Shown in pieces: positions 16,652 to 23,615 of a stretch of DNA of 53,434 nucleotides. The translations under genes and the position numbers were made by a program. Where the stretch lies: contig JACPPF010000019.1 of assembly GCA_016191165.1 (NCBI GenBank), forward strand, positions 1 through 53,434, read 5' to 3'. Below the pieces are notes generated by a model. The model saw nothing but the letters and a program-made list of their open reading frames with translations. It ran no database searches and was not told the DNA's origin. Every line of letters begins with the position of its first letter. Position 1 is the first letter of the stretch. Source of the DNA: Planctomycetota bacterium. GTDB taxonomy: Bacteria; Planctomycetota; Planctomycetia; Gemmatales; Gemmataceae.

Positions 16652-16730
16652 TTGAAACCTCGCCACCGTTATTTTTCCGCAGGTTATTGTACAATTTGAA
16701 GACGCCAAGTTAACGGCCTGAGACAGAAGC

Positions 16731-16793
16731 AATCATATGATTCATATGTTTTGGTTTTTAGACTTGACAGTTTCGATTATCGATCATATGATT
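16731..16793. repeat. Operator-like palindromes around the toxin-antitoxin promoter
   Basis: AATCATATGATT (16731-16742, perfect palindrome) and GATCATATGATT (16782-16793) share the core ATCATATGAT, centre to centre 51 bp, about five helical turns. A further CATATG is at 16743-16748. The downstream palindrome covers the -10 box, so a bound repressor would block RNA polymerase. The HTH antitoxin encoded at 17230-17784 is the obvious candidate. Confidence 0.75.
16764..16792 (+). promoter_or_regulatory. Near-consensus promoter of the toxin-antitoxin/ATPase operon
   Basis: TTGACA (16764-16769), exactly 17 bases, TATGAT (16787-16792). The -35 is perfect and the -10 matches 5 of 6. Transcription would start near 16799, about 50 bases before the first gene. 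The -10 box lies within an operator-like palindrome. Confidence 0.75.
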
Positions 16794-16850
16794 ATTTAGG
16801 TCGTTTGGCGAAAAAGGTTGAATTCAAACCAAAGCGGGAGGTTTGAGCAC

Positions 16851-17216
16851 ATGGCCGAGCTGAGCGACCAGGATCCTGCGTCAGCGCGGTCTCGCCTGCT
16901 GGATTTATTGAGATCCCACGAATGGAAAATCAGCGAACGTGCCTTAAAAGAAGGCAAGATTGCACTTCGGTGGCTTCAACGTCGTGAGCCGACGGAAGTC
17001 GAAATGGTCGATTACATCATTGCCGTGCTCACGACGAACATTGTGCTTCGGTGTGCCCCTCAAGGGAACCCACCAGGTTCAACAGGAATTGCATGGCAAA
17101 TGACTGATTCGAAAAACGTTTTTATCAAACTTCGCATCGCCGGCGGCTTTGGAGACGAGTCCTCTGAAGAATACGCGTACATTCAAAGCATCCACGAAAG
17201 CATACATCCCGCGTGA
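16851..17216 (+). CDS. Candidate toxin of a type II toxin-antitoxin pair
   Basis: A 121-residue protein with no certain family. It starts at ATG 16851, 9 bases after GGGAGG. Residues 1-60 are helical and charged (LLDLLRSHEWKISERALKEG...); the C-terminal half contains GIAWQMTDSKNVFIKLRIAG, a beta-rich stretch resembling the DLYVKLQI strand of MqsR- and DUF4258-like RNase toxins (BECR fold). Together with the MqsA-like partner 13 bases downstream and the toxin-first gene order seen in mqsRA, this suggests an mRNA interferase-type toxin. That is inference: no catalytic residue is proven, and the protein could instead be an accessory factor of the ATPase. Confidence 0.6.
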   Translation: MAELSDQDPASARSRLLDLLRSHEWKISERALKEGKIALRWLQRREPTEVEMVDYIIAVLTTNIVLRCAPQGNPPGSTGIAWQMTDSKNVFIKLRIAGGFGDESSEEYAYIQSIHESIHPA

Positions 17217-17229
17217 TCGGGAGGCATCC

Positions 17230-17784
17230 ATGAATAAGGTAAAACAAATACCCGGAGCCTGTCCAGAATGCGGGCGTGGGCAACTGGTTTCTTTCACGCG
17301 CGATGAAGATTTCGATTTTGACCTTGGGGACGAAAGAGTTGCGGTTCAGGCTCGAAACGTCCCGGTGGAAAAATGCGATACTTGCGGTGAAATAATGAGC
17401 GGCCCGGCAGCAGCCAGGGTTCGCCATGATGCCATTTGCCGCGCGGTCGGCCTCCTCACGCCCTCCGAAATCAAGGCGATCCGCGAAAAATTCGGCTGGT
17501 CCCAGCAGCATCTGGCAGCTTTGACCGATTTCGGAATCGCCACCGTTTCGCGCTGGGAGCGCGGGCGGCTTCTGCAAAACCGCAGCGCCAACAAGGTGCT
17601 GCTGGGCCTTCGGGATTGTCCTGCGTTTCGTGCATATCTTGAATCGCTCGTTGAACCTAAGGGTTCGCTACCGAGCCCGCAAGCGGAAGAACCCATCAAC
17701 CGACTCAAGGGACGGTACGTGGACAAGGAGCGGGTTCCAAGTGTTGTTGCGTTTGCAGCCGTCTTCGAATTTTCAAGGAATTGA
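17230..17784 (+). CDS. MqsA-like antitoxin: zinc-binding CxxC-CxxC domain plus HTH
   Basis: A 184-residue protein starting at ATG 17230 behind GGGAGG. The N-terminal domain has Cys11-x2-Cys14 and Cys49-x2-Cys52, the zinc site of YgiT/MqsA proteins. An HTH domain follows at about 76-125 (LTPSEIKAIREKFGWSQQHL, then GIATVSRWERG). In MqsA the N-domain neutralises the toxin and the HTH domain represses the operon at a palindrome; here the palindromes at 16731-16793 are the likely operators. The protein is longer than E. coli MqsA (131 residues), with about 60 extra C-terminal residues. The next gene starts 12 bases after the stop. Confidence 0.85.
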   Translation: MNKVKQIPGACPECGRGQLVSFTRDEDFDFDLGDERVAVQARNVPVEKCDTCGEIMSGPAAARVRHDAICRAVGLLTPSEIKAIREKFGWSQQHLAALTDFGIATVSRWERGRLLQNRSANKVLLGLRDCPAFRAYLESLVEPKGSLPSPQAEEPINRLKGRYVDKERVPSVVAFAAVFEFSRN

Positions 17785-17796
17785 ACGAGGTCCCCC

Positions 17797-19719
17797 GTGT
17801 ACACCATCACCTTCTACTCCTTCAAGGGCGGCGTCGGCCGTACCATGGCGCTTGTCAACGTCGCCGCGGAGTTGGTGCGGCGTGGGCGCAAAGTCCTGGT
17901 CGTTGATTTTGACCTCGAAGCTCCGGGGCTTGAAACCTACCAGCATCTGTGCTCGGATAAACCGCATCAAGGTATTGTTGAATTCGTCACCGATTTTCGC
18001 CGCAACTTCGAAGTGCCGGATGTGCTGGATTACCTTTACGAGACGAAGCCGATCGGCAAGAAGGGCGGCCGGATGTGGGTGATGCCGGCTGGGCGGCGCG
18101 ACCGCGCCTATCGTATCGCGCTGGCGAACCTCGATTGGCCACGCCTGTACAAGGACGAGTCGGGCTTCCTACTCTTTGAGGACGCCAAGCTGGGCTGGGA
18201 GCAGGAACTCAAACCCGACTATGTGTTCATCGACTCGCGCACCGGAGATACCGACGTCCTCGGCATCTGCACGCGCCAGTTACCCGACTCGGTCGTGCTG
18301 ATGTTCACACCCAACGAACAAAACCTGGCCGGCCTGGAAAACGTCTGCCGCGATATTCGCCGCGAGGAGACCGAGGGCCTAAAGAAGAAGATTAAACTTC
18401 ACTTCGTGGCCGCGAATGTGCCCGACCTCGACGACGAACGCGGCGTACTGCGGCGGCAGTTGAAGGCGTTCAAGTCGCGGCTGGAGTTCAAAGAGTTCTC
18501 CGGCATCATTCGGCGGTATGAGAATTTGAATCTGCTGGACCAGAGTGTTTTCACGCTGGAGCGGCCGCGGAGTAGGTTGGCGCGTTCGTATCGCAAGCTC
18601 ATGCGCGTGTTGCTAAAGGAAAATACCGCGGATCGCGAGGGCGCCATCTTGTTTTTGGAGGATTATCCGAATTGGATGGAAAGGCGGTTAGACGGATTTG
18701 AATCAGTATTGTCTATTGTCCAGTCGTATCATCCAAATGGCACGGTATGGGTTGGAAGGGGCAATTCAGGGGACGTTAGCGCCGAGGGCAAAAGGACGCT
18801 CAAGGAAATTGCTGGTCATTTCTCGGATGACGCGGACATTCTTGCCAAGGTCGCCGAGTGCTTTAAAAAGGAAGAGGAATATGTCAACGCTGTTGGCATT
18901 TTAGACCGCGCGCTAGCAAACAACCCCAATTCCCCGCAGATCTTGGCGCAACGGGCGACCTGCAAAATCAATCTAGGTGATGTTGACGGTGCCGCAGCGG
19001 ATATGATGGGCTTCTTGCGAGCCGAAAAAGAAACGTCAGAATCAAATCTTTCTGAGCTTGCGCATACGAATATTCTATTTATTGTTCTACTCTCCCATCT
19101 TGCTCCCTCCAGGCTTGCCGAGGTTGTAGAGCTTTTCCAAACCCAGGGAATTCAGGGCGTCGATGTCGAGAACGTTGCCATAAACCTTTGTAGCACGGAG
19201 GAAGGCGTACCGCACGCCGCGCGGCTTTTGCGGTGGCACTTCGGTAATTTCGATCAAGAAGAGATCGAAAACCGGCCTCATCCGGTGCTTGCATCCGCAC
19301 TACTCCAAGCACGCTGCTGGAACGAAGCGATCACGTTGCTAAATGGCGACCTTTGCAAAGCCGAAAAACCAGGGCCCTCGCTTCTGCTTAAACTTGCCTT
19401 CGCCCATTTGGGCCAAGACGGCAAAATGCCGGAAGCGATTTGCCGGCAGGCCCTAGAGTGTGAATCCAATTTTTCGCCCAATATTCAGGATCACGAGGCT
19501 GCGGCGTGGTTGCTTTGGGGAATAGGCGATACGACAGCGGCGCTCGCCCATCTGGAAATCGCCGAAAAACAGGCATTAACGGAAAAGGACGAGATTCATT
19601 CCCTTTGGCGTCTTCGCGATTGCACCTGGCAAGAATATCTGAATGACTGCAAGCTCCTCCGCCGCTTGATCCAGGGCGAACCGCTCCGGCCCGCGTTTCT
19701 TGGGCCGCCGCCTGCGTGA
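17797..19719 (+). CDS. KGGVGR-type P-loop ATPase with TPR repeats
   Basis: A 640-residue protein. The N-terminus has the deviant Walker A of ParA/MinD ATPases, FKGGVGRTMALVNVA: signature Lys10 is kept, but the P-loop lysine is Arg15. VLVVDFDLEAPGLE follows, then the Walker B-like YVFIDSRTGDTDV. Residues about 330-620 are helical repeats (LAKVAECFKKEEEYVNAVGI, LAQRATCKINLGD, AAWLLWGIGDTTAALAHLEI), that is TPR or TPR-like. ATPases with this KGGVGR variant often occur in conflict-type loci joined to TPR, NB-ARC or effector proteins (family knowledge, from memory). It starts at GTG 17797, 12 bases after the antitoxin stop, so it probably shares the operon. GC content looks lower in the 3' half than in neighbouring genes. 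Possible role: a sensor or switch tied to the toxin pair. Confidence 0.85.
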   Translation: MYTITFYSFKGGVGRTMALVNVAAELVRRGRKVLVVDFDLEAPGLETYQHLCSDKPHQGIVEFVTDFRRNFEVPDVLDYLYETKPIGKKGGRMWVMPAGRRDRAYRIALANLDWPRLYKDESGFLLFEDAKLGWEQELKPDYVFIDSRTGDTDVLGICTRQLPDSVVLMFTPNEQNLAGLENVCRDIRREETEGLKKKIKLHFVAANVPDLDDERGVLRRQLKAFKSRLEFKEFSGIIRRYENLNLLDQSVFTLERPRSRLARSYRKLMRVLLKENTADREGAILFLEDYPNWMERRLDGFESVLSIVQSYHPNGTVWVGRGNSGDVSAEGKRTLKEIAGHFSDDADILAKVAECFKKEEEYVNAVGILDRALANNPNSPQILAQRATCKINLGDVDGAAADMMGFLRAEKETSESNLSELAHTNILFIVLLSHLAPSRLAEVVELFQTQGIQGVDVENVAINLCSTEEGVPHAARLLRWHFGNFDQEEIENRPHPVLASALLQARCWNEAITLLNGDLCKAEKPGPSLLLKLAFAHLGQDGKMPEAICRQALECESNFSPNIQDHEAAAWLLWGIGDTTAALAHLEIAEKQALTEKDEIHSLWRLRDCTWQEYLNDCKLLRRLIQGEPLRPAFLGPPPA

Positions 19720-19914
19720 ATGTGGACTGTGGGCGTTCAAAGTCGCCAGATCGGTCTCCTCTGGATCCGTGGGAATCGGCCAGAAAACGCCAGGTTGCCA
19801 CCAGTTTGCGATGTCCCCGACAGCCCAGGCAATACAGTTGTAGTTGCGTGATTCAGGACTGGTCACACGATGATTGGAGTTGGTGAGGTGCGGGAATTCA
19901 TCGCGCGGAATCAT
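19576..19914 (-). pseudogene. Truncated gene of a conserved hypothetical family (YNCIAWA/WW-P motif)
   Basis: From ATG 19914 the first 60 or so residues look like a real protein: FPHLTNSNHRVTSP, YNCIAWAVGD, WWQPGVFWP. This is the N-terminal pattern of a family common in planctomycetes and cyanobacteria (I believe DUF7689, name from memory), whose members run to about 150 residues with a later Ala/His-rich part. After DLATLNA, near 19730, the frame runs into DNA antisense to the end of the ATPase gene and becomes low-complexity Arg/Pro. The C-terminal half is therefore lost, most simply because the ATPase operon was joined here. The start overlaps the upstream gene's stop as ATGA (19914-19911). 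Confidence 0.6.
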
Positions 19915-20231
19915 GGCGAAAGGAAACCTCGTTCCTTGCCCCATTCAATCCAGGCCTGAGCCATCCTGGCGACCTTCCCTTTTGCTTCCAAGGGAACTGG
20001 ATCTTCCTCGGTAATCGCTTCCAACGCCCAGAACCATTGATCCGGCTCGCGGTGTAGCTCCTCCAGAATTAAAGGAACAGCATCCATGCCCATCCCGATG
20101 ATTCGCTGATAGGGGGCCAAAATAGCCATCTGCGCGGTGTTCGACATGTAACGCGAGCGGCGTTTCCAGTCCGTGGCCAGACGCTGAAATCGCTTTTGGG
20201 TTTCTGGCGAGGCATCCGTGGCGGTAGCCAT
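19911..20231 (-). CDS. Conserved hypothetical protein, partner of the truncated gene
   Basis: A 106-residue soluble, helical protein: FQRLATDWKRRSRYMSNTAQ, YQRIIGMGMDAVPLILEELH, PDQWFWALEAITEEDPVP, then MAQAWIEWGKERGF. I recognise this as a widespread planctomycete/cyanobacterial family of unknown function, usually followed by the YNCIAWA-type gene. The two genes overlap by ATGA, so they were translationally coupled. With its partner truncated, its role here may be lost. Confidence 0.8.
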   Translation of the reverse strand: MATATDASPETQKRFQRLATDWKRRSRYMSNTAQMAILAPYQRIIGMGMDAVPLILEELHREPDQWFWALEAITEEDPVPLEAKGKVARMAQAWIEWGKERGFLSP

Positions 20232-20261
20232 TGGAAATTTCTCCGAACGGGGATCGCACGA

Positions 20262-21737
20262 TCACCCCAAAATCTCGCGAATCGGGCGCCCGCCCTGGGC
20301 GGCGGCGATCGGGCGGCCAGCGCGGTCGGGCACCATCAGGTCGGGGTCGATGCCCAGGCATTCGTAGATCGTTGCACACACATCCGCCGGGCTCACGGGC
20401 CGGTCCTTGACGTACGCCGCCTGGCCGTCGGATTCGCCGACCACTGTGCCGCCGCGGATGCCGCCGCCCGCGAACCACATGCCGTAGCAGTAGGTCCAGT
20501 GGTCGCGGCCCGCATTGCCGTTGATGTTCGGCGTGCGACCCATTTCACTCATGACCACCACCAATGTCTCGTCGAGCAGGCCTCGGGTTTCCAGATCTTC
20601 GAGCAAGGCACAATAGGTCTTGTCGAACTCAGGCAGGTTGACATTGCGAAGAATCTCGAAGTTGCGTGTGTGCGTATCCCAGGCGTCGTAGTTGATTTGC
20701 ACGCGGTCCCAGAAGAGGTCCCACGTGACATTGACGAAGCGCACATCGCGCTCAACCAGACGGCGCGCGATCAGAGCGCAGTTGCCGAAGAGCGTCTTGC
20801 CGTAGCGGTCGCGCAGGCGGTTGTCTTCCTGGTTCAGATCGAAGGCGGAGCGAACCTCGGTGGAAGTAAGCAGGTTGAACGCCCGGCTCTGAGTGCGATT
20901 GAATTGATCGACGGTGCGTTGCGTGCCTTCGTTGCGAAGCTGGTCCTCGATCTGGTTCATCAGGGTTCGCCGAGTATTTAGTCGGTCAATCGTCACGCCC
21001 TGGGCCAGGGTGCTTTCGGGCAGACGCGGTTCGCCGAGCACGGTGACCGGCCGGCCCGGCGCGGGCGCCGGGCTACCCGGAGCGCGATACGGCTGCACCT
21101 CGGTATAGAGTGGATCAAAACGCTGACCGAGGTACCCGGCGTACGGTCCAGGTCGGCGGATCGCCTGGCCCCAGCCCAGGTAGCAGGGCATGTAGATGTA
21201 ATCGGGCAACTGGCGGCCGCCCTCACCCCCGGCCCCTCTCCCAGAGCGAGAGGGGAGGGAACGCTGCCGCAACCATTCGCATACGGCGCCCATGCTCGGC
21301 GGATAGGTGTCGCGCGTGTTGGTGTTGTCGAGCAGTTGCTCCAGGCCGGTGTAGCTGGGCAACGTGTTGTGGCAACCGGCGCGATGGTTGAGCGAACGCA
21401 CCAGGGCGATCTTGTGCATCCATTGGCTCATGCGCGGCAGGTGCTCGCCAATGCGGATTCCGGTGACGTTGGTCGCGATCGGGTTGAACTCACCGCGCAC
21501 GCCGGATGGCGCGTTGGGCTTCAGATCGATCATGTCCTGGGTCGCGGCCCCGCCGAGAAGATAAAGGAGGATGACGTTCTTGGCGCGGCCTGGGCGACGG
21601 CGTTTCAGGGCATTTGCCGCTTGCGGCGTAGCAATCCCGAACGGCGCTGCGAGCGCCAAGCCGCAAGCGGCTTGGAGAGCTTGACGCCGGGTGAATCCTT
21701 CACAGGTACGCTTGGGAGAGCCGAGCATCGTCAGCAT
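20262..21737 (-). CDS. DUF1501 protein, Tat-exported
   Basis: A 491-residue protein with a twin-arginine signal (FTRRQALQAACGLALAAP, Arg17-Arg18). The body matches DUF1501, related to the alkaline phosphatase/sulfatase fold: VILLYLLGGAATQDMIDLKP near the N-terminus, YDAWDTHTRNFEILRN, TLVVVMSEMGRTPNINGNAG and RDHWTYCYGMWFAGGG. DUF1501 genes accompany DUF1549/DUF1553 genes in planctomycetes; the substrate is unknown. Residues 160-175 ([16 protein letters not shown]) are foreign to the family and come from the in-frame repeat at 21216-21260. ATG 21737 has GAGG 8 bases upstream. Confidence 0.92.
   Translation of the reverse strand: MLTMLGSPKRTCEGFTRRQALQAACGLALAAPFGIATPQAANALKRRRPGRAKNVILLYLLGGAATQDMIDLKPNAPSGVRGEFNPIATNVTGIRIGEHLPRMSQWMHKIALVRSLNHRAGCHNTLPSYTGLEQLLDNTNTRDTYPPSMGAVCEWLRQRSLPSRSGRGAGGEGGRQLPDYIYMPCYLGWGQAIRRPGPYAGYLGQRFDPLYTEVQPYRAPGSPAPAPGRPVTVLGEPRLPESTLAQGVTIDRLNTRRTLMNQIEDQLRNEGTQRTVDQFNRTQSRAFNLLTSTEVRSAFDLNQEDNRLRDRYGKTLFGNCALIARRLVERDVRFVNVTWDLFWDRVQINYDAWDTHTRNFEILRNVNLPEFDKTYCALLEDLETRGLLDETLVVVMSEMGRTPNINGNAGRDHWTYCYGMWFAGGGIRGGTVVGESDGQAAYVKDRPVSPADVCATIYECLGIDPDLMVPDRAGRPIAAAQGGRPIREILG
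21216..21260. repeat. Short interspersed C-rich repeat, inserted in frame (copy 2)
   Basis: GCCCTCACCCCCGGCCCCTC and the following CTCCCAGAGCGAGAGGGGAG closely match copy 1 at 13412-13452. It lies within the DUF1501 coding sequence and adds about 16 residues without a frameshift. Confidence 0.75.
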
Positions 21738-21756
21738 GGCGGGATCCTCAGGATGA

Positions 21757-21774
21757 GGGGGGGGTTGCGGGGGG
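21757..21774 (+). other. G-run with quadruplex potential between divergent genes
   Basis: Eight G (21757-21764), TTGC, then six G (21769-21774), followed by TATGG. It lies between the divergent starts of the DUF1501 and Uma2 genes. It could fold into a G-quadruplex and affect both; it could also be a slippage-prone tract. Confidence 0.4.
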
Positions 21775-21800
21775 TATGGTTGGTATGATAAAACAAAAAC

Positions 21801-22520
21801 ATGATCAAGGGAAGTGAAAAAACGGCGGAATTAACCATGGCCACCGACCTGTCAACCATGCCATCTCTTGATGCGGGCGACCACCTGACACGCGACGAAT
21901 TTCTGCGCATCTGGGAACAATTGCCGAATATCAAGCGTGCGGAGTTGATCGGAGGAATCGTCTATATGCCGTCGCCACTACGCAAGGAACATGGGAACAC
22001 TGATTCTGACATCACGACCTGGCTTGGAGTTTACCGTGCCCATACGCCCGGCCTGGAGGGCGGCTCGAATACCACCTCGCTGATCGGCGACGATTGCCCG
22101 CAGCCAGACAATTACCTTGCGATCCTCCCCGAATACGGCGGAGCATCTTGGGGAAAAAAATACGTGGAAGGCTCGCCGGAATTGCTTGTGGAGGTTTCCT
22201 TCTCAAGCGTTTCGATCGATTTGCATGAGAAGTTCGATTTATATGAAGAAAACAGGATTCAAGAATATCTTGTCGTTCTGATCAAGAGGCGCGAGATTCT
22301 CTGGAATCGACTTGTGCGAGGAAAATACAAACGAATCCAGCCGGATTCCGAAGGGATTTTTCGTTCACGGGTTTTTCCAGGCCTATGGCTCGATAGCAAG
22401 GCGCTTTTTGCAAACGACATGGCCAAAGTTCTCACGACTTTGCAAACGGGTATTGCCTCGGACGAACATCAACGCTTCGTCGCCGAGTTGAGTGACCGCA
22501 AGGCATCCCGCGAGCGCTAA
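21801..22520 (+). CDS. Uma2-family (DUF820) putative endonuclease-like protein
   Basis: A 239-residue protein with the Uma2 layout of the PD-(D/E)XK fold: DHLTRDEFLRIWEQLPN, AELIGGIVYMPSPLRKEHG, PDNYLAILPE, then SPELLVEVSFSSVSIDLHEK and YEENRIQEYLVV, which hold the acidic and Lys residues of the fold. Uma2 families are highly expanded in cyanobacteria and planctomycetes, and their cellular role is unsettled. The start is uncertain: ATG 21801 gives the longest frame, while ATG 21837 begins MATDLSTMPS. Neither has a good Shine-Dalgarno. Confidence 0.85.
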   Translation: MIKGSEKTAELTMATDLSTMPSLDAGDHLTRDEFLRIWEQLPNIKRAELIGGIVYMPSPLRKEHGNTDSDITTWLGVYRAHTPGLEGGSNTTSLIGDDCPQPDNYLAILPEYGGASWGKKYVEGSPELLVEVSFSSVSIDLHEKFDLYEENRIQEYLVVLIKRREILWNRLVRGKYKRIQPDSEGIFRSRVFPGLWLDSKALFANDMAKVLTTLQTGIASDEHQRFVAELSDRKASRER

Positions 22521-23434
22521 ACGGAAACCCGGATCGGTTTACTCAACCCATCCATCCCGGTCAACCGCCGCGCCAACTCCTGAATCTCCGGTTCCGTCAT
22601 GGGCCGCAGCGGCAATCGCACGGGTCCGCAATCGACGCCGATCAAGCCCATCATAGCCTTCGACGCCCTGGCGAAACCGAATTCTTGCAGGATGCGAATC
22701 ATGCGCACGCTTTGCAGCTGCGCTTGCCGGGCGGTTGGGAGGTCGCCGCGGTCGAAGGCTGCAAACAGGCGCTGATACAAAGGCGCGGCGAAATTGTAGG
22801 TGCTGCCGACCGCGCCGCGCACGCCCATCGCCAGTCCCGCGAGGAGCAATTCGTCGTAGCCGAACACGATGTCGAATGATTCCAGCGCGAGGCACTCCTG
22901 CAAGGTTACGAGATCGTTGTTGGTGAACTTGACACCGTGAAGGGTCGGGATGGACTTGCCTGCTTGTTCGAGGAACTGCGCCGTGGGGATCGGCACGTTG
23001 GTCATCGTCGGGATGTCGTAATAGTAGAGCGGCGTCTGCGGGGCAGCCTCGGCGACCGCGGCGCAGTAGGCGATCAACTCGTCCAGCGACGACTTGAAAA
23101 AACTCGGCGCCATCGCGGCAATCGCGTCGGCGCCGCACTGCGCCGCGTGACTGGCGAGCACCCGCGCTTCCATCAGGCTGTTGCTGCCGACGTGGACGAC
23201 GATGGGCATCTTGCCCGCGACCGCGTCGCACCAGGCTTCCGTGACCGCGACGCGCTCGCTAACCGTGAGCGACAGGCTCTCGCCCGTCGTGCCGCAAATG
23301 AACGCGCCGCGCACACCGGACTCCTGAAGCAACCGCGCCTGGGCCGGGATGGTCGCCGGATTGAGACTGCCGTCGGGGTTCAGCGGCGTATGCGGTGCGG
23401 CGACCAGCCCGGTCAAGCGAAGCGGAAATCTCAT
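22517..23434 (-). CDS. N-acetylneuraminate lyase / dihydrodipicolinate synthase family aldolase
   Basis: A 305-residue class I aldolase of the DapA/NanA family. Key elements are GTTGES (48-53), Tyr139 in LYYYDIP and the Schiff-base Lys169 in HGVKFTNNDL. The YYYDIP...GVKFTN..DL pattern is closer to N-acetylneuraminate lyases than to DapA, so cleavage of a sialic-acid-like 2-keto acid to pyruvate and an aldehyde is likely; the exact sugar is unknown. Start chosen at ATG 23434 (AGAGGT upstream, family-like N-terminus MRFPLRLTGLVAAPHTPL) rather than a more distal codon. It overlaps the end of the Uma2 gene by 4 bases, convergently. Confidence 0.85.
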   Translation of the reverse strand: MRFPLRLTGLVAAPHTPLNPDGSLNPATIPAQARLLQESGVRGAFICGTTGESLSLTVSERVAVTEAWCDAVAGKMPIVVHVGSNSLMEARVLASHAAQCGADAIAAMAPSFFKSSLDELIAYCAAVAEAAPQTPLYYYDIPTMTNVPIPTAQFLEQAGKSIPTLHGVKFTNNDLVTLQECLALESFDIVFGYDELLLAGLAMGVRGAVGSTYNFAAPLYQRLFAAFDRGDLPTARQAQLQSVRMIRILQEFGFARASKAMMGLIGVDCGPVRLPLRPMTEPEIQELARRLTGMDGLSKPIRVSV

Positions 23435-23615
23435 GGAAACCTCTTGATCCCTTTGCTTGCGGTTTCGCGTTGCGACAATCGCGAAGCCGCTGGCTTCTAA
23501 AAAAACCGATTTTTCTATTGACTTTCCGCCAGAAAACGTCAGGCTTATCATAGAAAGTTAGAACCTACCTGCTTGCCTTTGTATCCTGCCTCCCGCCTCC
23601 CAATGGAGTTTTTCC

